This document shows, piece after piece, positions 28,103 through 36,681 of a stretch of 64,000 nt of DNA (positions are counted from its first letter, which is position 1; the number at the start of each line of letters is the position of its first letter). The stretch spans positions 62,001 through 126,000 of the forward strand of contig NZ_JAVXZZ010000001.1 of the NCBI RefSeq assembly GCF_032337135.1. Reading direction: 5' to 3'. The stretch comes from Allorhodoferax sp032337135. GTDB taxonomy: Bacteria > Pseudomonadota > Gammaproteobacteria > Burkholderiales > Burkholderiaceae_C. Below the pieces are notes generated by a model. The model saw nothing but the letters and a program-made list of their open reading frames with translations. It ran no database searches and was not told the origin of the DNA. Made by a program: the position numbers and the translations under genes.

Positions 28103-29392
28103 TCAGACGAAGCGCTGGGCTGACGCTGCGGCCTCCCGTGCCGCAGCCTGGCGCCACCAGCGCCCCAGCAAGCCTCGACCCTGCCAGTCTCCCACGCGGG
28201 CCTGGGCCTGCCAGCGCGCGCGCCAGTCGGCCGCCTGCTGCGCCCAGCTACCATCCACCGCCTCACCGCGTTCCAAGGCGCTCCACCACTGCGCCTCCAG
28301 CGCGTCGCGTTCGGCGCGCAGGCGTTGGCGGAAGTCGGCATCGAACAGCGCGCGCTGGTGCACCGGCTCCCATGCGGCCCAGGCGCTGGCCGACACCGGG
28401 GTGTCTGGGGCCAGCACGAGGCTGCTGCTGGGGCGTTCGGCACCGACCGGCAGCGGCTCGAACAGCGACAGGCACGGTGCCGACGTGCCGGTGGCCGCCA
28501 CTTGCACCGGCCTACCCACTTCCAGCCGCGCAATCAGCGAAGCCGTGGTCTGCGACGGCCGCCAGAAGCTGGCCGCATGCAGGCACACCTGCCGGTTGTC
28601 GTGGCGGGCAAAGTCGTCGCCATGCTGCCCGTGGTCGCGCAGACGCGCCGTCAGCGCCTGCCACGAAGGCACCAGCCCACAGGCCAGTGCCTCGGCATTG
28701 AGCGCGCGGCGGCGGTGGGCACCGCCGACCCAGGCATACAGGCGGGTATCGAAGGCCTTGCCGAAGTGGAACGGCGCCTTGCCATCCCACAGTCCCAGCT
28801 TGCGGGCGGCGTCCTGCAGCCCCGGGCTGCTGAGGTCAAAGTCCTCCCCCAGCGAGTAGCAGTTGGAAATGGCCCAGGCCTGCACGCGCTTGGCGGCCCA
28901 CAGCCGCCCGGCCGTTTCCAGCACCCAGGCCTCGTGTGCATCGGCAATGAGAAAGCTGTTGTCGTAGCGAAAGCCCTTGTCGCGGTAGCCCGCTGGCCCG
29001 CCCTGCCCGTGCGCCTGGAGCAGCTCGGTAATGATGTCCAGCGCTTCGCGGGCCGTGGCGGCGCGCTCCAGCCCCAGGCGCAGCAGGTCCATGCCCAGCA
29101 GCGACTGGCCCTTTTTGTCCACCAGCTTGCTGAACACCGCCTCGTTGCCGATGGCCACGCCCTGCGCGTTGACACCGATCTCGCCGCCCCAGATCCAGCT
29201 CGGCTGCGACAGCAGCACGCCGTGGCGCTGTGGCAGCTGCGGCACGTCGATATAGGTGCAGCGCACACGGGCTGCCGCATCACCCGCCACCGCGCCGCGC
29301 CACACCAAGGCCTGCGGCTCGTCGCTCTCGCGGTCGCTGTTCTTGGCAAACCAGCCTACGCCCTCGTGGCGCACATACAGGGTGTCACACAT
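28103..29392 (-). CDS. Peptidase family C69 dipeptidase (Ntn hydrolase)
   Basis: A 429-residue C69/secernin-like dipeptidase. The product starts MCDTLYVR, so removal of Met leaves Cys2 as the N-terminal nucleophile, as expected for this Ntn-hydrolase family. The FAKNSDR segment (residues 15-21), GGEIGVNAQGVAIGNEAVF and ALDIITELLQ are family features. The start was set at 29392 because Cys2 must be N-terminal; a much longer open frame upstream runs antisense through the carotenoid oxygenase gene and is not real. Substrates are probably dipeptides or related amides. Confidence 0.85.
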   Translation of the reverse strand: MCDTLYVRHEGVGWFAKNSDRESDEPQALVWRGAVAGDAAARVRCTYIDVPQLPQRHGVLLSQPSWIWGGEIGVNAQGVAIGNEAVFSKLVDKKGQSLLGMDLLRLGLERAATAREALDIITELLQAHGQGGPAGYRDKGFRYDNSFLIADAHEAWVLETAGRLWAAKRVQAWAISNCYSLGEDFDLSSPGLQDAARKLGLWDGKAPFHFGKAFDTRLYAWVGGAHRRRALNAEALACGLVPSWQALTARLRDHGQHGDDFARHDNRQVCLHAASFWRPSQTTASLIARLEVGRPVQVAATGTSAPCLSLFEPLPVGAERPSSSLVLAPDTPVSASAWAAWEPVHQRALFDADFRQRLRAERDALEAQWWSALERGEAVDGSWAQQAADWRARWQAQARVGDWQGRGLLGRWWRQAAAREAAASAQRFV

Positions 29393-29518
29393 CGCTTGTC
29401 CTCCTGGGTGCATTCTCTGGCCCTGCGCGGGAAAGTCACCTGCGCGATAACCCTGCTTGTCCGACACCGGCGGATGCCGTATTCTCGGTTCAATTAAGAA
29501 AGCAATCAGGAGACAGGC

Positions 29519-30979
29519 ATGAACGCACCGGTACCCGCCCACAACCTCGCCCCCTTTGGCGACGACTACGGCCCGCTCCTGCAGGGTGTGTACGCCCCGG
29601 TGGCGGACGAGTGCCAGCTGACCGAGCTGCCGCTGCTCCAAGGTGCCATCCCGGCCGACCTGAATGGCGTGTACCTGCGCGCCGGCCCCAACACCCGATT
29701 TGCGCCCAATGGCCGCTACCACCCCTTCGATGGCGACGGCATGGTGCACGCGGCGCAGTTCGCGGCAGGACGCCTGACCTACCGCAACCGCTGGGTGCGC
29801 ACCGACGCCTGGAAGGAAGAGGATGCGGCTGGAAAGTCCACCTTCTACGGCATCCGCGAAACGCTCAAGGGCCGCCCCGACAAGCGCCTCAAGGACAGCG
29901 CCAACACCGACATGGTGGCCCATGCCGGACGGGCCCTGGCGCTGTGGTACATGAGCGGCGACGCCTACGAGCTCGACCCCACCACGCTGGAAACGCTGGG
30001 CAAATCGCAAGCCGTGACCGCCAGCGGCGGCGGCATCTCGGCCCACGCCAAGGTGGATGAAATTGCCGAAGAGCTGATGTTCTTCGACTACGGCCTGGAA
30101 GCGCCCTACATGCACTATGGTGTGGTGGGGCCAGATGGGAAGCTCAAGCACTACGTGCCCATTGACCTGCCGGGCCCGCGCCTGCCGCACGACATGGCCA
30201 TCACCGAACACTATGCCGTGCTGCACGACCTGCCGCTGTTCCACGACCCCGAGGCCCTGAAGCTGGGGCGCCACAAAATCTGCTTCTTCCCCGACGTTCC
30301 CACGCGCTTTGGCGTGATCCCGCGCCTGGGGGCGAGCGACAGCATCCGCTGGTTCGAGTTCAGCCCCTGCTTTGTCTACCACGTGGTCAATGCCTGGGAG
30401 GATGGTGACTGGGTAGAGATGGTGGGTTGCCGCTACATGCCGGTACGCCACGCAGACGGCAGCATCGACGCCAACCGCACCGCGCGCGACGTGGCCGAAC
30501 TGGTGATGCACGCGCGCCTGTGGCACTGGCGCATGAACCTGAGAACCGGTGAAAGTCAGGAGCGCGAACTCGACGGCGAGCGCAACGTCGAGTTCCCCAC
30601 CTACAACAGCGCCCGCACCGGCCGCTTCACCCGTTACGGCTACCTGGTGGACCACTCCGATGTGAACACCTTGCAGTGGGCTGGCATCCGCAAGTACGAC
30701 CTGACCACGGGGGAATGCCTGAGCGCCTGGAGCGACAGCCTGGAACACAGCTGGTATTCCGAGCCCTGGTTTGCCAGCGCCGACAACCCGCAAAGCGAAG
30801 ACCACGGCTATGTCATTGCCTTCCAGTGGCACGACCAGCTGCAGCGCCAGACCCTGGACATCTTCGATGCCCGCGACCTGAACCAGGGCCCCGTAGCGCA
30901 GGTGGCCATGCCGGTGCGCATTCCGCTGGGCTTCCACGGCTGCTGGATGGCGGCGCACCGCATGAAAGCTAAGGTATGA
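29519..30979 (+). CDS. Carotenoid oxygenase family (RPE65/lignostilbene dioxygenase-like)
   Basis: A 486-residue non-heme iron dioxygenase that cleaves C=C double bonds. The N-terminal LNGVYLRAGPN and HPFDGDGMVHA motifs are diagnostic. Four iron-binding histidines can be placed in ISAHAK, LPHDMA, FVYHVVNAW and GFHGCW. Bacterial members cleave carotenoids, stilbenes or phenylpropenes such as isoeugenol; which one applies cannot be told here. A clear ribosome site (AATCAGGAG) precedes it. It is first in a four-gene set joined by 4-bp overlaps with two thiolases and a regulator. Confidence 0.92.
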   Translation: MNAPVPAHNLAPFGDDYGPLLQGVYAPVADECQLTELPLLQGAIPADLNGVYLRAGPNTRFAPNGRYHPFDGDGMVHAAQFAAGRLTYRNRWVRTDAWKEEDAAGKSTFYGIRETLKGRPDKRLKDSANTDMVAHAGRALALWYMSGDAYELDPTTLETLGKSQAVTASGGGISAHAKVDEIAEELMFFDYGLEAPYMHYGVVGPDGKLKHYVPIDLPGPRLPHDMAITEHYAVLHDLPLFHDPEALKLGRHKICFFPDVPTRFGVIPRLGASDSIRWFEFSPCFVYHVVNAWEDGDWVEMVGCRYMPVRHADGSIDANRTARDVAELVMHARLWHWRMNLRTGESQERELDGERNVEFPTYNSARTGRFTRYGYLVDHSDVNTLQWAGIRKYDLTTGECLSAWSDSLEHSWYSEPWFASADNPQSEDHGYVIAFQWHDQLQRQTLDIFDARDLNQGPVAQVAMPVRIPLGFHGCWMAAHRMKAKV

Positions 30980-32211
30980 CCGCAGGGGTGTTTGTATTGG
31001 GCGGCTTTCAGACCGACTTCGCCAAGGTCTGGTCGCGCCAGGGGCAGGACATTTCGGACATGGTGCGCGAAGCCACCTACGGGGTGCTGCAGCAGTGCCG
31101 CCTCGACCCCGGCGCCATCGAGAGTATCCACGTCGGCAACGCCTTTGGCGAAGCGCAGCGCCAGCAGGGGCACCTGGGGGCCATGGTGGCCCAGGTGGTG
31201 CCCGAGCTGTGGGGCGTGCCGGCCATGCGCCACGAAGGGGCCTGTGCCTCGTCCTCGCTGGCCGTGCTGGCGGCCATGGCCGAGATCGAAGCCGGGCGCT
31301 ACGACTGCGTGCTGGTGCTGGGCGTGGAAGAGTTCAAGAACCTGCCCGGTGACCTGGCCTCGCAAAACCAGAATGCCGCCTCCTGGCAGGGGCACGAGGA
31401 CATTGACTGCACCTTCATGTGGCCCGCGGCCTTTGGCCTGGTGGCGCGCGAATACGACGAGCGCTACGGCCTGGACCGGCAGTGGCTCAACCAGATCGCC
31501 AAACAAAATTACGCCAACGCCAAAGACAACCCGCTGGCGCAAACACGCAAGTGGGCGTTTGATGACTTGAGCTTCACCGACGACGACGAAGCCAATCCGG
31601 TGATCGAGCCCGGCACCCGCAGGCAAGACTGCGGGCAGATCACCGATGGGGCCTGCGCCGTGGTGCTGGTGTCCGAACGCTTTTTGCAGCGCCATGCCCG
31701 CCACGTTGGGCACATGCAAAGCGACTACGCGCGCATCGCCGGATGGGGCCACCGCACGGCGGGCCTGCGTCTACAGGACAAATTCGAGCGTAGCCGCAAT
31801 GAGCCCTATGTGTTTGGGCACCTGCGCCAGGCCATCGAAGACGCGTGGCGGCGAGCGGGCATTGGTGGCATCGACGCGGTGCAAGGCGTGGAAACGCACG
31901 ACTGTTTCACCATCACCGAATACCTGGCCATCGACCACCTGGGGCTCACCCCACCGGGCATGAGCTGGCAGGCGGTGGAGAGCGGGCGCATCGCCCCCGG
32001 TGGCAGCTGCCCCGTGAACCGCAGCGGCGGCCTCATCGGCTGCGGCCACCCGGTAGGGGCCACCGGTGCGCGCATGCTGTGGGACGCGGCACGCCAGGTG
32101 ACCGGCCAGGCCCAGGCCATGCAGATCGACGGTGCCCAGCGCATGCAGACGCTCAACATCGGCGGCTCGTGCGCTACGGTCGTGTCTTTCGTGGTCGAAC
32201 GCGCCCCATGA
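30976..32211 (+). CDS. Thiolase-family protein (SCP2-thiolase type)
   Basis: A 411-residue thiolase-fold protein. The nucleophilic cysteine is Cys90 in EGACASSSLA. The second-half motifs are VETHDCFT, GGLIGCGHPVGATG with the catalytic histidine, and NIGGSCATVV. The EGAC..SS style and the ETHDCF motif match SCP2-type thiolases, which often act on branched or steroid/aromatic side-chain acyl-CoAs. It is coupled to the upstream carotenoid oxygenase (ATGA) and the downstream thiolase. No DUF35 partner is present. Confidence 0.88.
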   Translation: MTAGVFVLGGFQTDFAKVWSRQGQDISDMVREATYGVLQQCRLDPGAIESIHVGNAFGEAQRQQGHLGAMVAQVVPELWGVPAMRHEGACASSSLAVLAAMAEIEAGRYDCVLVLGVEEFKNLPGDLASQNQNAASWQGHEDIDCTFMWPAAFGLVAREYDERYGLDRQWLNQIAKQNYANAKDNPLAQTRKWAFDDLSFTDDDEANPVIEPGTRRQDCGQITDGACAVVLVSERFLQRHARHVGHMQSDYARIAGWGHRTAGLRLQDKFERSRNEPYVFGHLRQAIEDAWRRAGIGGIDAVQGVETHDCFTITEYLAIDHLGLTPPGMSWQAVESGRIAPGGSCPVNRSGGLIGCGHPVGATGARMLWDAARQVTGQAQAMQIDGAQRMQTLNIGGSCATVVSFVVERAP

Positions 32212-33398
32212 CCTACATCATCGAAGCCCTGCGCACCCCACGCGGGCGCGGCAACAGCCGGGGGGCGCTGGCGGGCGTGGCCCCAGTGGAACTGCTGGCC
32301 CAGCCGCTGCGCGCCTTGGCCGCCGCCCAGCCCCAGGCCTGTGCCGAAGCGCAGGATGTCATCGTCGGCTGCGTGACGCAGCACAGCGGACAAGCGGGCA
32401 ACATCGCACGCCTGGCCGCATTGCAGGCCGGCTGGAGCGACAGCGTGCCCGGCGTCACGCTCAACCGCTACTGTGCCTCCGGCCTCTCCGCTACGCTTTT
32501 TGCAGCGCAGTGCGCACATTCCACGGGGGCTGTGGCCGTTTCCGGGGGGGTGGAGATGATGTCCAACACGCCCATGGGCGCGGATGCGGCACCACTCTTT
32601 GCCGACACGGAATTGCAGCGGCGGCTGAACCTAGTGCCGATTGGCTTGGCCGCTGACGCGGTCGCCACGCTGGAGGGCTTCACCCGCGCGCAATGCGATG
32701 CCTATGCCTTGGCCTCGCAGCAGCGGGCGCAGGCAGCACTTGCCCAGGGCCACTTCCGTTCGCTGGTGCCTGTGACGGACGCGCACGGCACCACGCTGCT
32801 GGCGCAGGACGAAACGCCACGTGCCGCCACCAGTGCCGAGAGCCTGGCGCGCACGCCGTTGGCCTTCGACAGGCTGCCGGATTTCAGTGCTTCACTCTGT
32901 GACGAACTCAAGCTTTCGGCGCTTACCCACGTACACCACGCGGCCAATGCCCCCGCCACGGCCGACGGCGCATCCGTCTGCCTGCTCGCAGGGGATGCCG
33001 CCGTGCGCCGCCTGGGCCTGCGGCCGCGTGCGCGCATCGTCTCGCACGCCACACTGGCCGTGAACCGCACCCTGGCCCTGACCGGCGCGGTGGACGCCAC
33101 CCAATGGGCCTTGCAGCGTGCCGGGCTAGACGTAGCGGACATCGATCTCTTTGAAGTGAACGAATCCTTTGCCGCGCTGATGTTGCACTACCAGCGCCAC
33201 CTCGGTGTGCCGCACGAGCGGCTCAACGTGAACGGCGGTGCCATCGCCCTGGGCCATGCCATGGGCTCCACCGGTTGTGCGCTCGTCAGCATGGCGCTGG
33301 ACGAACTGGAGCGCCGCCAGCAGCGCTATGCCGTGGTGGCCCTGTGCGGCGCCACAGGCCTTGCAGCAGCTGCCGTGCTGGAGCGACTCCCCGCGTGA
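32208..33398 (+). CDS. Acetyl-CoA C-acyltransferase (thiolase)
   Basis: A 396-residue degradative/biosynthetic-type thiolase. Cys89 lies in NRYCASGL, the VNGGAIALGHAMGSTG block carries the active-site histidine, and NESFAAL is conserved. The C-terminal loop reads LCGATGLAAA, keeping the cysteine but lacking the usual glycine triplet (CIGGGxG), so activity or specificity may differ. The start at 32208 overlaps the previous stop by 4 bp. With the SCP2-type thiolase it suggests thiolytic processing of an acyl-CoA made downstream of the oxygenase. Confidence 0.9.
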   Translation: MTYIIEALRTPRGRGNSRGALAGVAPVELLAQPLRALAAAQPQACAEAQDVIVGCVTQHSGQAGNIARLAALQAGWSDSVPGVTLNRYCASGLSATLFAAQCAHSTGAVAVSGGVEMMSNTPMGADAAPLFADTELQRRLNLVPIGLAADAVATLEGFTRAQCDAYALASQQRAQAALAQGHFRSLVPVTDAHGTTLLAQDETPRAATSAESLARTPLAFDRLPDFSASLCDELKLSALTHVHHAANAPATADGASVCLLAGDAAVRRLGLRPRARIVSHATLAVNRTLALTGAVDATQWALQRAGLDVADIDLFEVNESFAALMLHYQRHLGVPHERLNVNGGAIALGHAMGSTGCALVSMALDELERRQQRYAVVALCGATGLAAAAVLERLPA

Positions 33399-34378
33399 CC
33401 TCCGCCGCGCTGCTGGACACAGCTGCTGCGCCCTTGGCGCCGCAGGACCTGCACCGTGCGCTGATGCACGGACCGTTGAGCCAGGGCCTGCACTACCTCG
33501 GCGAGCGTTGGACCGTCGCCATCCTCCTGGGGGCGTTCATGGGCACCAAGCGCTTCGAGGGCTGGCTCTCGCTGCTGGGCATCCCGCGCGCCACGCTGTC
33601 CGACCGCTTGCGCAGCCTGTGCCAGCTGGGTGTACTGGAGCGGCGCGACAGCAGCGGCAGCTACCACCTCAGCCCCGCGGGCCTGGCACTGTACGACGCG
33701 GTGCTGATGATCTGGGACTGGGAGCGCCGCTTCGGCGGACGCGACCTGGCCATGCCCACCACCCTGGTTCACCAGCCTTGTGGCCATGCATTCACGCCCG
33801 AGTTGACCTGCCGGCACTGCCCGGCCCCGGCCCACTTGCACCGCCTGCGACTGGAGCTGGTACCGTCCTCGGGCCTGACGCCACCGCGTCTGCCGCCCGC
33901 TACCCGCCAGCGCGGGGCCCGCATGGGCGACAGCGCGCATACCGCCCGCATGGGCCTGGGTCTGCGTGTGGACCGGTGGGCACTGCTGTGCGTTGCCGCC
34001 GTGATGCTCGGCTGCCACCATTTCAGCAGCCTGCAAGTCACCCTCGGGGTATCCAGCGCGGTGCTGGCGAGGCGTCTGGCTGCGCTGGTGGATGCCGGCC
34101 TGCTGCATGTGGATGCCGACCGATCCGATGCCCGCAAGCGCCACTACGCGCTGACCCCTGCGAGTCACGCGCTGCTGGGCTACATCGTGTGCTTCGACCA
34201 CTGGGCCGCCACGCACTTGACCCACTGCCAGCCCACCATCGCCCCGGTCCACGCGGACTGTGGCACCCTTTTTGTGCCAACGACCGCCTGCAGCCATTGC
34301 CATTCCCGCTTGCTGCCACGGGAAGTCACCGGCCTGCGAAGCAACGCTTTACTTCAAGACTCGCCGCTAAGTCCTTGA
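33395..34378 (+). CDS. Tandem HxlR-type transcriptional regulator
   Basis: A 327-residue protein starting at GTG 33395, overlapping the thiolase stop (GTGA). It holds two HxlR-like winged-helix domains: residues ~17-105 (LGERWTVAILLGAF, then RATLSDRLRSL) and ~188-275 (RVDRWALLCVAAVM, then VLARRLAALVDAGLL). Each is followed by a short Cys/His cluster (CGHAFTPELTCRHC and CGTLFVPTTACSHC), possibly metal-binding. HxlR proteins are normally single-domain dimers, so this may be a covalent dimer. It probably controls the operon it closes. The last few codons lie inside the repeat element at 34365. Confidence 0.75.
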   Translation: MTSAALLDTAAAPLAPQDLHRALMHGPLSQGLHYLGERWTVAILLGAFMGTKRFEGWLSLLGIPRATLSDRLRSLCQLGVLERRDSSGSYHLSPAGLALYDAVLMIWDWERRFGGRDLAMPTTLVHQPCGHAFTPELTCRHCPAPAHLHRLRLELVPSSGLTPPRLPPATRQRGARMGDSAHTARMGLGLRVDRWALLCVAAVMLGCHHFSSLQVTLGVSSAVLARRLAALVDAGLLHVDADRSDARKRHYALTPASHALLGYIVCFDHWAATHLTHCQPTIAPVHADCGTLFVPTTACSHCHSRLLPREVTGLRSNALLQDSPLSP

Positions 34379-34656
34379 TTCTTCACGACCTGCAGCACAA
34401 TCCCACATTCCTGTGGATAACTTTGTTGATATCCCCTTGCCAGTGCGCCAAAACCCGCATAAATCAAGGCTTTTCTTAGGCTGCCCGCAAATTCAGCACA
34501 CAAATCAAATTCCTTATAAATCAACAACTTAGGATCGCTAGCAATTGAATAGCGCCGCAAGCGCCGGCATCCGCCAGCCGCGAAGCACGTTGCCGGAATT
34601 TGTGCATAACAGAAACAAATGGGGCCCCGAAGGGCCCCAAAAATGTGCTAGGCAGG
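34365..34656 (+). repeat. ~290-bp dispersed element, copy 2, with DnaA-box-like nonamers
   Basis: Landmarks are TAAGTCCTTGATT (34368-34380), TGTGGATAA then CTTTGTTGATATCC (34412-34434), CCCGCATAAATCAAGGC (34454-34470), AAATCAACAACTTA (34518-34531), TGTGCATAA (34601-34609) and TGTGCTAGGCA (34644-34654). Box-to-box distance is 189 bp, against 187 bp in the copy at 24315. It includes the stop of the HxlR gene and fills the convergent gap to the EF-hand gene. Confidence 0.75.
34621..34638 (-). terminator. Hairpin at end of EF-hand membrane protein transcript
   Basis: GGGGCCC (34621-34627), loop CGAA and GGGCCCC (34632-34638). On the minus strand it is followed only by ATTTGTTT, so intrinsic termination is plausible but weak. 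It lies within repeat element copy 2. Confidence 0.45.
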
Positions 34657-34665
34657 CACGCGCCC

Positions 34666-36555
34666 TCAGACCGGCAACCAGCCGGACTTCCAGCCCCAGT
34701 ACAGGCCCGCCACCAATATTGCCAGCACCACGGCATACAGCCCCCAGGGCGTGTCCTTCTCGGCATAGGGGTCGGTCAGGGCGCGCTCGGCGTTGGCCGG
34801 CAACTGGGCCAGCTGGGTCAGCGAGGTGCCGAACGGAATGTTGATGCGCGCGCGCGCATTGATGGCCCAGCCATTGGCATCGAGGATGGGCCCCAGGTTG
34901 CGGCTGCGCAGCTTGAACCAGGCCATGATCACCGCCGGACCCGAAACCACCAGCAGCATGCCCGCCAGCGCAATCGGAAGCTGCCACCACTTGAGGGCCA
35001 GCAGCCCGGTGAGCACCGAGGCCAGTGCGGTTCCCAAGGCGCCCACGGCCAGGCCGATGGCGGCAAAGATACCGGCGAACTTGCCCACATCGAATGCGGT
35101 GGGCGGCGCCGGTGGAGCGGCCTTGGCCGGTGCAGGTGCCGCGGCCGTGGTGCCCTTCTTGGCCGCCTCTACCGCCAGCACAGCCATGCGGTCATCGGCT
35201 TCCTTGGCCTTGTTGGCAGCGATCTTCTGCAGCTGTTCGCTGACAAGGCGTGCCAGGCGCTTGTAGGGTGCCCAGAACGCCTGGCGCAGGCTGATCGGGT
35301 GGTCCACGATCTTGGTGATGGTGGCGTTCCAGTCGCGGCCCTGGCGATCGTAGAACACGCCGTTGCGCCCGACGATGAGCTGGTCCGAGTCGCCAGCCGT
35401 GAAGGCAGCCGCCACGCTCATCTTCTCGGCCCCGCGCACACAGTCCACGTAGACCAGGCACATGCGTGCCAGCGTGGCCAGCGCGGCATGCTTGCCCGCA
35501 TCGTTCACCGCCACGCAGAGTTCGGCCGAACGGCCATCGAGGTACAGGGTGCCCACCTGGAACGTGGCACGCCCCTGGCGGGCATAGAAGTCCTTGAAGG
35601 CGACGAAGTTGTTGGCCAGCAGCATCAGGTCGCGCACGAAGCGGGCCAGCTGCTCCAGCTCGCGCACGCCATCGCCCTGGGCCGCCGGGTCGGGCTTGGC
35701 GGCCAACCAGGCAGCGTACGGTGCAAACCGGTCCTTCAGGTCTTGCCATTGCGCGGCCGTCAGTGCGCTCTGTGCCCCCAGCAGGGGCACCACGGCAGCG
35801 TCGCGCAGGGCCTGCACGCGTGCCGCCCAGGCGGGGTTGATGCCGGTGTCCAGCGGTAGCGCGCCACCAGCCTGCACACGGGCCAACGGCAAGGCAGCCA
35901 CGCCCTCGTTGTCGCTGCGCAGCGCACTGGCGCCCAAGGCGCTGAGCGCATCGCCGGTGGCATTGAGCGCATCGGCCGCGCGGCCATCGAAGGCTGCGAG
36001 GTCACAGCGCACGAACCAGTCGTCCACCTTGGCGGCCACGGCCTGCAAGGCCGCGTAGACAGCTTCCGTGCCCTCGCCAGCCACGCGAGCGGCAGCACCC
36101 GCAGACTCCCAGGCGGACTGGGCCTGCTGTGCGAAATGCGCCTGTGCTGCAGCAGCCGCTTCCACGGTGACCAGCCCATCCTGTGCGGAACCATTGGCGG
36201 CCAGCACTTCACGGGCGGCTGCAGCAATGCGGGCGCCGGTTTCGTCATCAGCACGGATGGCGGCCAGCGGTACCCCTGCGAGCTTCTGGGCCAGCACCTC
36301 CGGCTGTGCCAAGCGCTCGCCAGCCCACTGCACGGCCGCGATCAGGTCCGGCGCGCGGACGTGGCCATCGTTGTCGGTATCGATGAAGGCCAGCGTGCGG
36401 GCGTCGAATTCGATGCCCTTGACGGGGCACGACAGTGCCACCCACAGTTTCTGGTCCAGACTGCCGATGGACAGCAGTTCCTGTGCAGTCTCCAGACGGA
36501 CCTGGTCAAAGCCACCGGCCCGGAAAAAACGCCATTTGCTCAAAGGTGTGTGCAT
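34666..36555 (-). CDS. Uncharacterised membrane protein with EF-hand-like motif
   Basis: A 629-residue protein that I do not recognise by function. Near residues 57-68 it has one canonical EF-hand loop, DTDNDGHVRAPDL, suggesting calcium binding. A long soluble region (to about residue 480) is Ala-rich. Then come a Lys/Ala/Pro linker and three hydrophobic segments near the C-terminus (about 495-525, 530-555 and 605-622), the last ending KSGWLPV. The start at 36555 (MHTPLSKWRFFRAGG) was chosen over an upstream Met because the sequence changes from coding-like there. It is transcribed convergent to the HxlR gene. Confidence 0.75.
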   Translation of the reverse strand: MHTPLSKWRFFRAGGFDQVRLETAQELLSIGSLDQKLWVALSCPVKGIEFDARTLAFIDTDNDGHVRAPDLIAAVQWAGERLAQPEVLAQKLAGVPLAAIRADDETGARIAAAAREVLAANGSAQDGLVTVEAAAAAQAHFAQQAQSAWESAGAAARVAGEGTEAVYAALQAVAAKVDDWFVRCDLAAFDGRAADALNATGDALSALGASALRSDNEGVAALPLARVQAGGALPLDTGINPAWAARVQALRDAAVVPLLGAQSALTAAQWQDLKDRFAPYAAWLAAKPDPAAQGDGVRELEQLARFVRDLMLLANNFVAFKDFYARQGRATFQVGTLYLDGRSAELCVAVNDAGKHAALATLARMCLVYVDCVRGAEKMSVAAAFTAGDSDQLIVGRNGVFYDRQGRDWNATITKIVDHPISLRQAFWAPYKRLARLVSEQLQKIAANKAKEADDRMAVLAVEAAKKGTTAAAPAPAKAAPPAPPTAFDVGKFAGIFAAIGLAVGALGTALASVLTGLLALKWWQLPIALAGMLLVVSGPAVIMAWFKLRSRNLGPILDANGWAINARARINIPFGTSLTQLAQLPANAERALTDPYAEKDTPWGLYAVVLAILVAGLYWGWKSGWLPV

Positions 36556-36681
36556 GCAAGCCCCGCGGTTAGGAAATTCATGCAACAACTGTAGCAGTGT
36601 GCTCCCCCACCCTTGCGATGCGGGTTTACCCAAACCGTGACAGATTACCCGGGGCCGCGCTGCGTTGGCGCCGCCCGCAGG

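Noticed and set aside
29393..30958. An in-frame N-terminal extension of the C69 dipeptidase
   Set aside because: It runs antisense through the carotenoid oxygenase gene and would bury the Cys2 nucleophile.
34621..34638. Hairpin as terminator of the HxlR operon on the plus strand
   Set aside because: It is followed by A, not T, on the plus strand; listed only as a weak minus-strand candidate.
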